Positions 43,314 through 54,139 of a stretch of 64,000 nucleotides of DNA are shown in pieces. The stretch is from Gnetum montanum (taxonomy: Eukaryota; Streptophyta; Gnetopsida; Gnetales; Gnetaceae). The translations under genes were made by a program, and so were the position numbers. The notes below the pieces were generated by a model. It made no database searches and was not told the origin of the DNA. It saw only the letters and a list, made by a program, of their open reading frames with translations. Location: NCBI GenBank assembly GCA_015680685.1, contig MNCI01004926.1:338162-402161 (forward strand), given 5' to 3'. Position 1 is the stretch's first letter; each line of letters opens with the position of its first letter.

Positions 43314-44246
43314 TCAGTTGGAAAAGGTAATATTATTGAGAAAGCCTAGTTCGCGACATTGAAGTTGAACATTTCCAGCAATAGAGCATTTCATACCGTA
43401 GTCAAATTCATTGTAGTTTGTGTTTTGATACCAAGCATCTAGACGACATTTCCAAATAAAGAAGATAATCTCAAATAGGAGGATTTTCCAGGCTTTTTGA
43501 AGGTGACGCTTAACACAATCATCTTGAAGGATACATTGAGGAAAACGAATAGAATGATTAGGAAGGAAGACTTGGAGAGATTGACACCATTTCCAAATGT
43601 ATTGAGAGAATGAACAATCCCAAAAGACGTGTTGAAAAGAATCATCCGCTTTACAAATGGGGCATTTAGGATGATCAATTCCTAACAAATGAAGCCTATG
43701 TCCGATGGGAAGACCTTGATGAACCAAGGACCAAAACAAGAAACGATGCTTAGGTTGGGCCTTGGAAGTCCAAATCCGACGAAAAATAGTTTTCCACTGG
43801 TGATCCTCAAGATGTAAACTCCAACATCTATTTAGAGTGGAAAATTGAAAAGCTTGTGCATGAAACCAAGATTTGGCTTTAGAGATGCGTAAAGAGCAAA
43901 GAGGGGAACCGTCAGGCCAAAACCAATCTTCATACCAAGGAATATTATTATGCAACTTATGCACAACAAAGTTAGAAAGAACTTGCTCTATGTGTTGGTA
44001 AATGATAATATCTTGTCTTTGAAACCCCCATTTTACTTTTGCCTGTGTCCAAGAGAGGGTAGGAGAATCATTTCTAACAGTATAAAGTTGGTCAATATGG
44101 TGGAGATTGTGGTCGGCAAAACGATTGGCTCTATGAGAGAATTCATCATAGAGACAACCTCCATTCCTTTTGAAAATAGGAGACCACCAGATCGAGTGTG
44201 TTGACAGAGAGTGCAAGCTTATATGGGAAGGTTTCCATTGCAACAA
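43314..44246 (-). CDS. LINE (non-LTR retrotransposon) 3' ORF fragment with RT zinc-binding domain
   Basis: 310 codons without a stop. The protein has the zf-RVT domain found at the C-terminus of plant L1-like reverse transcriptases: IFRRIWTSKAQPKHRFLFW, then HQGLPIGHRLHLLGID, then the cysteine-histidine set CPICKADDSFQHVFWDC, and FSQYIWKWCQ. RT and endonuclease domains are missing, as expected for a 5'-truncated insertion. It is better preserved and less AT-rich than its surroundings, so it is a later insertion in G1; G2 lacks it. A host gene that borrowed zf-RVT is possible but less likely. Confidence 0.82.
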   Translation of the reverse strand: MLQWKPSHISLHSLSTHSIWWSPIFKRNGGCLYDEFSHRANRFADHNLHHIDQLYTVRNDSPTLSWTQAKVKWGFQRQDIIIYQHIEQVLSNFVVHKLHNNIPWYEDWFWPDGSPLCSLRISKAKSWFHAQAFQFSTLNRCWSLHLEDHQWKTIFRRIWTSKAQPKHRFLFWSLVHQGLPIGHRLHLLGIDHPKCPICKADDSFQHVFWDCSFSQYIWKWCQSLQVFLPNHSIRFPQCILQDDCVKRHLQKAWKILLFEIIFFIWKCRLDAWYQNTNYNEFDYGMKCSIAGNVQLQCRELGFLNNITFSN

Positions 44247-44531
44247 GCCTCTCTAAGGTGCTTAGGACACTAAGTTCCAAACAAAACAAAAGCAACTCAG
44301 GTCATAGTTACTAACCTTCTAGGATAACTTAACAATGACCTTCATCAATTAACATTCTAATAATATTGCTAAATGGATAAGAGTTACCTACATTGGTGTA
44401 TCCTTGTCTTACTAACGTCTCTTGCAATTGATGTACATTGTTAAGGTGTAATCAGATGTCTTGGTCGATAATATTCATGAAAGTTACTTATAGTGGACTT
44501 GTATTGATTGATAGGACTCATGTTAAATATG

Positions 44532-45338
44532 ATGCTTGATGAGTGGCGAGGTACCCCTACACTCAATCATACGAATATGAGTGTTTCACGTGCGATCTGG
44601 TCGAACTCCGCAGACGGACTAGTTGTGGTATCTAGATAGTTATCCTTAGGTCGTAGTTCGCTATCTTCCCACCTGGACTAGTATTAGCTTTGTCACGTAT
44701 GGTTTAGTCTAGAGTGAGGTGTATGATGTGTTCCTATGCTAACACTACTCCTAGGTATGATGGTAAATAATATTAATTAAACTAGGAAGGAAAGAGAGAG
44801 AGGGTAAGAGAGAATCTAAACTAGCCTAAGTGCGATGAGCATTCGTTCCTTAATCATCCATATACATCTTGGACCTCATGCACAACTACCACTGGGATTA
44901 CCAAGCACATGGCCTAAGTACGCTACTAGGTTAAGTAGTAGTGACACTTGAATGCTTGTGATTAAGTCGTACTCATTCTGCGTTACTAGGAGATAAGGGT
45001 GAGAGATATTAACTAAGAAAGCAATAAATAAAAATTAAATAAATAATTAAACTAAGTGAATGCTGCAATGATGAAGTAATCTAGATCTTTATTGCCAGTC
45101 ATGTGCATGTCCAAGTACGTCACACTCGAATAAGGATGTCATACAATTACAATCACCACATTGCGGGCATACACTAGGAGAGAAGGGTTGAGAGAGAAAC
45201 TGATGTAAAAAGAAACTTAAATTTTACAACTCTAACTACTAACTCTAAAACTACCTATCAGATCTGTCTACTTCTTATTTATAGATGAGGAGACAGGTTG
45301 TGATATCGCGGCCAACAAAATGATAACTCATCAATGCT
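44532..45338 (-). mobile_element. Solo LTR 2 (B family, 44,537-45,333) with ATGCT target duplication
   Basis: 797 bp, TGATGAGTGGCGAGG to GATAACTCATCA, between perfect ATGCT repeats (44,532-44,536 and 45,334-45,338). TATA (minus, CTATAAATAAG) at 45,286-45,294. U3 retains one GTGATATCGCG word. The flanking leader is continuous with that of G2 across the insertion. Confidence 0.94.
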
Positions 45339-45600
45339 CATTTGTGATTGTATTGTAGATGTGTGGTGTGTGGTGCAAACTTAATTATCCATGAAAATCG
45401 GTAGAAGATATCTTTTGGCTTACATGGATCGTAAGATGCATCTAGTGATGGTCCATGGCTCTCCTTGGATTGTGGCTCCATGGTTCATCATTGAATTATG
45501 GATCTGGAAATTAGTTTATGACTTTTCCTAACTCATGGCTCCATGATTTATCATCGGATTGTAGTCGGCCTTTGGTTATGAATGGCCCTTATGTCATTGT

Positions 45601-45616
45601 TTGCTCTAATACCAAA
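45601..45616 (-). other. Primer binding site of G1
   Basis: Minus strand TTTGGTATTAGAGCAA, a near match to the initiator methionine tRNA site TGGTATCAGAGC. Confidence 0.85.
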
Positions 45617-46161
45617 TGTGATATCCCTTTCCCAGATATCGTGGAAAACATCAAATATACATTATATTAGACATTAGGCGTAAGAAGAAAACATGGCAAA
45701 CATCAAATATATGTAACATTTGACATTAAGCATAAAGAAAATAACATGGCAAGTGCAAAAGGAAAAAATAATAGGATGCTTTATTAATGTAGAATAATGT
45801 GCCTCAATCATGCTTTGAGTGTTCCTTGGGGTTATCTTCCTTCAGCATCTATCCCCTAAAGGCTACCCAGCACTGCTACCACAATTAGGCCTACAACCGA
45901 CTAGAAGAAATGGCCAATCTTCTTCTTGTCCTGTTTTACCCAACTCTTGTTACTCATCTTTACCAGATCTACAGCTCCATGCTAATACAACCTCTAATGC
46001 CCAATGCCACCTTAAGAGACATGTTTATTATTACAATGCAACCTCTTATGGCTTAATTAAAATTGCTCCTTTTGGGTCTTGTTATGATAATTACAACACT
46101 TATTATGAAGAGACACAATCTTTGTTATGCAAATGCACCATTTGGGAATGAGAACATTACA
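45617..46161 (-). mobile_element. 5' LTR of G1
   Basis: 545 bp, TGTGATATCCC to GAGAACATTACA on the plus strand, adjacent to the primer site. Aligned with 37,825-38,400. Confidence 0.9.
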
Positions 46162-49100
46162 TTAATCTTCTTCTTCTTGCTTCTAGGATTGTTAATTATC
46201 CACATTGCATTACCTAGAATAGATGATTTAGATACATCCAAGGGACAAGATAAAGTAGGAAATATTTCTTTACTGTTTTTAAACTAGGGAGTGAATTATT
46301 TACATTTGATGTCAAATGCTTTCACTGTACTTTTCAATGATTGATGGTCTATCATTCTTTTGACCAAGATCTTTATAAATAATCATTGATTTTCAAATTT
46401 ATATTTGAAAATATCAAGCTCTACATTAGCTATCTCTAGCTTCTACTTTGTCTCATTATGAAGCTTGAACTCATAATCATATAGAAAGTATGAATTAGCT
46501 ACCTACTTTTCTAGTTTTAGCTTCAATCTCCTAGTAGCAAGCATTGCTAAATTTTCATATTGAAGGCTGACAAACTTCATATATTTAATAATCTCCTCAA
46601 TCTGTAACTTCTTTATATGTATCTCTACTTGGTTGTATGCATTAAGTCCATCAAATATGGGTTGTCATGCATCATCTTATTGTTGAAGTTGCTAGAGGGA
46701 AACGTTTATTTTGGCTTTAGCTAATTATATCTCTTTTCATAAGCCTCTTTTAGCATGCCAATCTGGTTCTTGTAGTGATTTTTGACTTTTTCATACTTCA
46801 AGATTTTGTTCTTCCAGGCTATAATCTCAATTTTTGACTTTTTCTTAATGACATGCATCTTCTCCTCTGAGAGATTTTGGTTCTCAATTACCATCCTCCT
46901 CACATTCTAATTTACCTTAGTCAACTACTTCTACTGGTTCTTAAGGTATTCTTTAAGTTGTTCTTTTTGTTTCTTCACCTTAACTAATCTTGTATGTTTC
47001 TTGGTTAGTTCTTTATTCTCCTAGCACACACGTAGCTGAGGTCATCAATAATACTATAAAACATTTTTCCTAACAAGGATACATTCCATGTGGTCTTTTC
47101 ATTCTCTTCTTTTATCTTCTTTTGATTTTTCTAAACCTCTTTAATGGCTTCATTCCTTGTCAACTTTCATCAAAGAATTATTGGGTTGGACGAGAGGACT
47201 CTAAGTTACAAAACTTCATCCACCTCTTATTGATTATGGTTGGTGGACTCTCATAGTTCTGCCTCTTATCTTTGATATCTCAAACTAGGATATGAAATAT
47301 ATTTTAAAATATCAAAGATTTTTGAAATTAATTATCCAACTTCTACTATTCTTTCCAACACCTCATCATGTTGTATCACTATCATTCCCCTTGATCTAAT
47401 TCTTACATACATTGTGATGGCTACCATTGTAATAAAGTAACATGCAAGTACTATAGGAATTTTTATGACTTCATCAATGTAGTTCAATCCCACTTTTTCA
47501 ATTGTCTATTGGTCTCTCTGTGGTATGATTACCACTATGGCATCCTCCTCTTTCTTTTAGTATCATTGAGAAGGATACAATATTACCTAAAATATCTAGT
47601 ACTTACAATATTGATAGGAACACTAAGACTTCTCTAGTGGTAGGTTTAGCATGAACAATGTCCTAACTTCTCTATTCTAAGAATAGATTGGCTAGGTTAT
47701 CTTGAGGCCAACTAATGATCGTTATGATGTCATTCAAGTGTCTCATGACTAGATAATAATTGGATGGCTTACCACCACTAAGAGCTTATTACTACTACTC
47801 TTTTAGTTATCTTAGATCCTCATTTACACTTGTGGTGTCTTTGGCTAGTGATGTTGTTGGTGTCTCATCTACCTAAAATCTCATAGATTCTTTTTCCTTC
47901 ATCATTCCTATTAAGATGTAACTTGAGCCCTCGAAAGTACCTTGTTTTCATATCAAGTGATCTCTTCTCTTTTTCAAAGTTTCTAGCTTGGGCATAAAAA
48001 GGGGATTTTCTTCTTACTCTTTTCATTTTCCTTGAACAACTTTTCAATCTTCAAGAAGAACAACTAGGGTAGGTTGATGGGGAACTTCCTACTAAAATCC
48101 ACACATAACCTAGCATAGAAAGATGTCATCTTACTAGGCCATACCATTGGATGAAGATGGTGTGCCTCTATCTTGAAGTAGACTCTCTTTGCCATTGTCA
48201 ACATGAAATACTCCTTTTGATCAAGGTCGTAGTATCATTGGGTCTAATCCTTTTTATCCTCTACATAAGAATGTATGGACACCTCCATAATTCTTATTCC
48301 TTCATTAGGCAATGACAAGACATATGCAATGGTTTCCACAAAGTAGGAAATGGTGATGTACTTGATTTTCATCGTCACATCACCTTGGCAATTATTCTAG
48401 AATAGGTACCTTTTGCCAAGGTACCATTTTCCACTAGTGAAAATTATGGATCAAAGCAATGATTATTGTAATTTCATCTTAAATTATTGGGATGAAAACT
48501 ACAAAATGGTCTAGATTTGAATTCTTGGAGAACTAAACTCTAAATCTCTTCACTTTTGACACTCTCTAGAAAAGCCTCTTTGAGTATGACCTCTAGTCTT
48601 GGCTTGGGTCTAGGTACTTCATCCTACCTAGACTAACTTTTTTTGCACTAGGAATTTAACAAATAAATTTCAACTTTTATTCGCTCCATAAAGAGCTATT
48701 TTCATGTGTGGCCTCACTCACTTTCTTGGCTTATTATTATTGTAGTTCTCATCCTCCTCTTAAGTGCTTCTCCCTTGATTGTGAGGTTACATCTACTTGG
48801 GTGTCTTGTTTCAATGCCATCTACAATCACATAGATTATCATTGATTAGCCCTTAGCATGAATACAAGCATTGATATCCTTCTCTCATCTTTTAGTTAGC
48901 TTAATTCATGAAAAATATGATGTTAATGCTTCTAAGTGATCACAATCTTATGATTCCAGGGTCCTAGAATAACTAAGCATTGTTAATTTTAATTGATTCT
49001 TATTATTTTAATGTTTAACCACCTTTTCAACTAACTATGTGATGTTGAAAACATTTTAGAATCCTTATTCCTAATGTCTCCATGATGTAGAGCTCAATTC

Positions 49101-49405
49101 TAGGATCTTACAGGATCAAAAATAACTAAAATTAGGTGTAAGGGTTGGTAGATAATATAGGATGCTTTGGGCTATCACAATGGAAAAAACTCCTCTCTTT
49201 TTTCAAAAAAATTTGAAAACCTAGCTAAGTGTTGCACATATTTGTACTATTTTTTAGCTACATCAATGGGGATATGTCGATCTATCCAAATACATTAGTG
49301 CAGCACATGCTGAAAATTTTTCATGGAATTTTAGGCCTATTTTTTTAAAAACTTTGAAGTAATCTAGGAGTTAAATGAGAGCTAGAAAGAGGCTATAGAC
49401 ATCAG
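46162..49405 (-). pseudogene. Decayed coding remnant ending in a coiled coil, unidentified
   Basis: The minus strand gives stop-broken but continuous-looking protein. Near 48,370-48,200 it reads KYITISYFVETIAYVLSLP and EGIRIMEVSIHSYVEDKKD, then KRVYFKIEAHHLHPMVWPSK. A Lys/Glu-rich part follows, and at 46,903-46,721 a coiled coil (KMHVIKKKSKIEIIAWKNK). The order globular then coiled coil resembles the antisense gene in element A, but sequence similarity is not evident by eye. The left flank (46,162-46,700) has nothing recognisable. Confidence 0.35.
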
Positions 49406-51190
49406 TGTAACAATCCATATTTTTGATGTTCTTGGTACATATGATTTTCATAGAGCTTGTGATGCTTATGAAGAAGTGTTTGCTTTATACATGTTTTTGG
49501 ATCGATGTATTCATGATTTTATATGTGATGATCTATGATGATGTTGAGCTTTGAGATGCTTAGGTTCTTGTATGTTACTCTATATCTTTATATATTTATG
49601 TATGCATGTATGTATTACCATCTAATAGATGTGCACTAACCCTATTGTTGAGTGTGGCAAGATTTCATGAGGTTTGGTTGGAAGAATGGCATGGCATGTG
49701 ACTTATGGTTTGTTTATTTGTTTTTCTAAAGCATATGTTGTGGCATTTTGGTGATATGGTGTGATCGCGATTTGTATTATATTTAGTTTAGATTAGTTTT
49801 ATTTTTATTATAAGAGGTTTTAGGATCTTTGGTATTATGGATTTTTATGGTATTTATACTTTTGATTATTTTGGCTTGTATGAGAGTTTTGTGAGTGAGA
49901 GAGAAAGTTACATATGAGATGGATAATGTTTTTACTATCATTATTTTATTTTTGTGTTGATTTTGGAAAGTAATGTTGTCTCCCATTCCATAGTTTTTCT
50001 TGGTCAATCTCCATTAAAATGTTCATAAATCATTCTCTCTAGACACTTTAACAATTCAGAAGAGGTGCTATTGAAGATTGAAGTTATGGAGGTACTAAAG
50101 AATTGTATGTCAATTACATGGATTACTTGGATCTTTATGGTTTTCTCTCCTGTCTTGTGACTTTTTGTCATACAGATTCAAAGGTGAGTTATCTTGGCTT
50201 CTTTTTCATTTACAATTGTAGGTTTATGCACATTCATGGGTTGATTACTATTTATTTTTTTGTATGGATATGATGTTACTTGTGGGATTATGAAAATTAC
50301 TTTAAATATTTAGAATGTTATTTCAATATATTTGGTATTCATAATTAATGGTAATATTTTATTATTTTTATAGATTTTAGGTATGGGTTTTCTAAGGATT
50401 CTTTTAACAATTTTGTTGATTTATCTTTTGTTGTTTGATGGTTTTTACTAGCTATAATAGTATGTTAATATGTGGTAATTTTATTTGGAAGTGATCTTGA
50501 ACCTAGAGAGACATGTGATTTGGCTTTGTTTTGGCAGCTAGTTTAGGGATTGGAGATTTTTATATTTTTTTTGAAACTCTGTTCAGGTCCATTTTTCTTA
50601 CTATGATCTACTTATACTTGTTGTGTTTTACCTACTTTGCATAGTAGTTTGATTTGGATTCTTCTGTCACTTGCTGGTATTGTGATCTTGAATGTTTAGA
50701 TCCCAATCTTTACATATTAAAATTTTCAGCCTTGTGTTTTGTGAATTTGAGTTGATGGTTTAGCTATTTGATGCTTTTGATCTTTTACCATTTTTTAACC
50801 TTGTCTTGTTATTTCTTTACCTATGGATTCCCTTTCCATTTTCATTATTTCCTTGCTTTCCCAATCTTTTCTTGCCTAATCAAGATGTTCCTTCCATGTA
50901 TCAAAACTCTCTATCGTATATCCTAGTCTCAAACAAGATGTCACCTCTTGTCCTGAGATGTCTTTGCAAAGATATCTCATCCTCATATGAGATATCAGAG
51001 ACATCTCCAAAAAATAGGAGATGTCTCCCCCAAGATGTCTCATTTTCACTAGAGATGTCTCCTATTTTCTTGAGATGTCTCATCCTCATCAAAAATGTCT
51101 CCCTTGAGACATCTCATTTTCACCAAAGACATATCCTATATTCCTAAGACATCTCATCCTCATTAGAGACATCTCCCCTGTGATGCCTCA
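49406..51190 (+). mobile_element. 5' LTR of element I, first part
   Basis: TGTAACAATCCATATTTTTG onward, aligned with 61,508-63,370. The segment 50,930-51,190 is an array of GATGTCTC and GAGACATCTC words. It stops at the junction with G2 near 51,190. Confidence 0.88.
50930..51190. repeat. GATGTCTC / GAGACATCTC array in the LTR of element I
   Basis: More than ten GAGATGTCTC-type words in both orientations at 20-25 bp spacing; the same array lies in the 3' LTR at 63,040-63,370. Each word contains TGTCTC or GAGACA, the canonical auxin response element core. Confidence 0.93.
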
Positions 51191-51599
51191 TCTTTACCAC
51201 GACCCATGGGCCATTCAAAACCATGGATTGACTACAACATGAACTTGATCATAAACCTTGAAGCCAAAACACATGGAAAGCTATTAATCATCATTGGATG
51301 TACCATATATTTGTGAAGTAAGTTAGAAGATACCTTTCCATTAATTTCACAAACAATGGATCAGGCATCTAGATCCCAACAACCAACAAAATTTCTTTCA
51401 TGGATATCATTAACTGATGAAGATTTGATCACACCTCATCAAAATTCATCAATTACAAGAGATGTTAGTAAGATAATGATACACTAGTCTAGGTAACTGT
51501 TACCCATCTTAATATTATAATTATTAATCAATTAGGTTTATTGTTAAATTTCTTTCAAGAAAGTTAGTAACCATGACTTGAATTAATATTGTTTTGTTG

Positions 51600-52797
51600 A
51601 AATTCACTATTCAAGTAATCTAGAAGATTTCAAGTTACCATATGTTAGCCTAGAAATGCCAATCCAACCAAATAGGCTAGTTTGGTTCTTTTAATTCTTG
51701 AAAAATCAATTTCATTTTTGACCCCTAAAACTATGTCTAATGCGTAGTACTTGTCGAGATGATTCCAACGGTACAAATTTCGTCTCGATTGGACTTATGG
51801 TTTGAGACATATTGATGTTTAAATTTTCTCATTATACATGCTTTAAAATAATATTAATTTATTAATTTACTATTTGAACAAAAAAAATGTCAAAATTTTA
51901 GGGTTGGCAATCAACCTAGAATTTCTTTTTAACCATACCGAACCCCTACCCNTTTAATAATAATAATAATTAAAAACATTTTGAAATTGGAGGTCATGGG
52001 TTCAAATCCAAGCCCCCTCCCTTATTAGTTATATATATATATATATACACGTATGTATATTTTAAAAGAGTGGGAGGTTAGGGGTTCGAACCCAGGATCC
52101 CCCCTCGTTTAGTTTCTTTTCCTCAATACACACACACATACATATAATATTAAAAAAAACCTTTTAATAGGGTCATGACTAGCCTTACTACTAGCTACAA
52201 CACGATTATCGTGCACAAGAACGACCATGCTTGTAGGACTGGCCAACGAACTGCTGGTCGATCAACAACCAACATAAGAATCCGCTAGCCAAGGGCTAAC
52301 ATAAGGGCTAGCCCAAGGGTGGCCACGCACTATGTGCCACTTGTTCCCACTATCACCCATTTTCACTCTTGCCCATGCTTGCCATTGTTGCTTGGTCATT
52401 GCTACACATGCCTTTATACGCTGCTCTACCCAGTGCAGTTAATGTCGCTACTCCATGCCTGAGCTTGCTAACCACTATTGTCCCCATGCCAACCACTATC
52501 ATCCACTTTGTAGTTAATCCATAACAATTTCCGGCTCTTTTTGCAACCATCAGTTGCCTGCCATTACTGCTCCATTGTTAGCCACGTCATTGCTCCCACC
52601 ACTCCTTTATGCACATTGCCTATCATGCCTACTGCCTACTGTAGCGTTGCCTTGCAACTACAACTGCAAATTATGTCCTTAAAACCCATGCTGTTTTCTT
52701 GCATTTTTACTACAAAAACCCTCATCGCATTCTTCATAGCCATCGTTGACTACAGCACTGCTACCCATCAACACTACCCATAACTACCTCTTGTGCT
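51600..52797 (+). other. 5' internal region of G2, no gene
   Basis: AT-rich non-coding DNA with an (AT)n run at 52,030-52,046. Two direct-repeat-like segments each hold a sequence like the tRNA B box (GGTTCAAATCC at 51,999-52,009 and GGTTCGAACCC at 52,083-52,093). The part from 52,200 to 52,790 reads as Cys/Thr/His-rich shadow frames without a domain. Confidence 0.5.
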
Positions 52798-53000
52798 ACC
52801 AATCACTACCTTCAGTGCCACCAATCATTGCCTCCTATTGCACTAATCACTACCTTTAGCATTGCCAATTACTACCTTTAGTGTTGTCAATCACTACCTT
52901 CAGCATCGTCGATCACTACCTTCAACACTACAGATCACTACCTCCAGTGCCATCAATCATTGCCTTTAGTGCTGCTAATAACCGCCTCTTCAAACATTGT
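52798..53000. repeat. 22-bp tandem array of G2
   Basis: About nine units of 22-23 bp of the form AATCACTACCTTCAGTGCCA, each slightly different. It occupies the position of the unrelated 45-bp array in G1. Confidence 0.9.
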
Positions 53001-53129
53001 TGATAACTACCTCTCCATCGAAAGTCATGCAGACCTTGAGATGGGCAACACTAGCTTAGAGAAGGGTCACGTGGACCTTGAAATGTTGCGTCACTATAGC
53101 TGTTGCTACCGTTCACAATGAAATGGCAA

Positions 53130-53830
53130 ATTCTCCATTATATAATGAAAAAATTTCAATTGTCCATCAATTGATGGAAAAATTTGAAATTTCCATCGTT
53201 GAACTATTATTTTAAATTAAGAACTTGCAAAAATAGTTTCAAAAATTAGAATTTGATGCAATGGTAGCAATAGAGATAAAAATTCCACAATTAAGTATGC
53301 TCACTTTCAAGTAGAATTGGGATGGGTCACCTCTCAGGAAGTCTCATTTCTTGCACCAAACTACTTGGACTCTAAAAGCCATAACTTTTGATTTTAGAAA
53401 CCTTTTTTGGTGAACGAAGAGTTGTTTCCTATATATTTCAACCTTTTGAGCTCCATGGTGAAGTTAGATCCATCCCAAGAAATCCCAAAGATTATTTTTT
53501 ACTCCTTGCTTAATATAGTGCCTTGAAATCCTCAAAAGTTTAATTTTAGCATCACTCAAGTATACAATGTCCATTTTCAACATATGAATAGTCATTCCTA
53601 ACATTTTTCATCCTTTTGAACTCAATGGTGAGGTCATATTTATCATATGGGAATCCTATAATTCAATGATATTATAAATTTAACCTTTTAGGCTTTAAGA
53701 TTTAGTGCATAACCCTTGTAGATAGTCTTAAGATCACTATGGCATGTCATTAATTACACTATTAGAGTCAGTGTTCTTAAGGGGGGTAGAAAGATTGCTA
53801 AGAATTAGATAATATAGTTACATATTACTA
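53130..53830 (+). repeat. Conserved AT-rich internal block of the G family (G2 copy)
   Basis: Reverse complement of 41,240-42,060. Contains TTCTTAAGGGGGGTAG (53,770-53,790), which resembles a polypurine tract, followed by AT-rich repeats (TTAGATAATATAG) before the CCR4 pseudogene. Confidence 0.85.
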
Positions 53831-54139
53831 AAATTATATGATGTCATTAAATATTACTAAAATTAGATAATATAATTATAAAAATAGATAATATAGTTAT
53901 TCAGTTAATGTAGTTGATTATTAGTTAATGAATCAGTCGATGTATTAGTTAAAGATCAATTGATGTATTAGATGGAGAATTAGTTGAAGAAATAGAACAA
54001 TCTTCAACCATCAAGAAAAAGGTATATTAATCCATCCTGCAATCAAAGCATAAGGCAAAACAACATGGAGACACAAAATCTTGTTTTGAGAAGGAGTTTG
54101 ATATTCATGAAGAGAAATGATCTAGACAAGAATCCAAGC

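Larger units (their letters stand above)
37825..46161 (-). mobile_element. Element G1: non-autonomous LTR retrotransposon carrying a CCR4-type gene
   Basis: LTRs at 37,825-38,400 and 45,617-46,161, primer site at the right, polypurine tract at the left, flanks TTCAT/TTAAT (4 of 5 bases, a plausible target duplication). Read leftward the interior holds a leader, a LINE insertion, a tandem array, a conserved AT-rich block and the CCR4 pseudogene. There is no gag, protease, RT or integrase of its own. It was later hit by solo LTRs 2 and 3. The same layout is seen in G2 (about 51,190-56,305) in the opposite orientation. Confidence 0.88.

Noticed and set aside
51999-52093. Two tRNA-like B boxes (GGTTCAAATCC, GGTTCGAACCC) suggesting tRNA genes or a SINE
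   Set aside because: No A box, acceptor stem or cloverleaf could be found at the right distance, and no poly(A) end or target duplication. They are only noted as possible worn SINE pieces.
41240-53830. The 41-42 kb and 53 kb blocks as a pair of LTRs of one element
   Set aside because: They are in inverted orientation and each lies inside a larger G element with its own LTR, so they are internal sequence of two copies.
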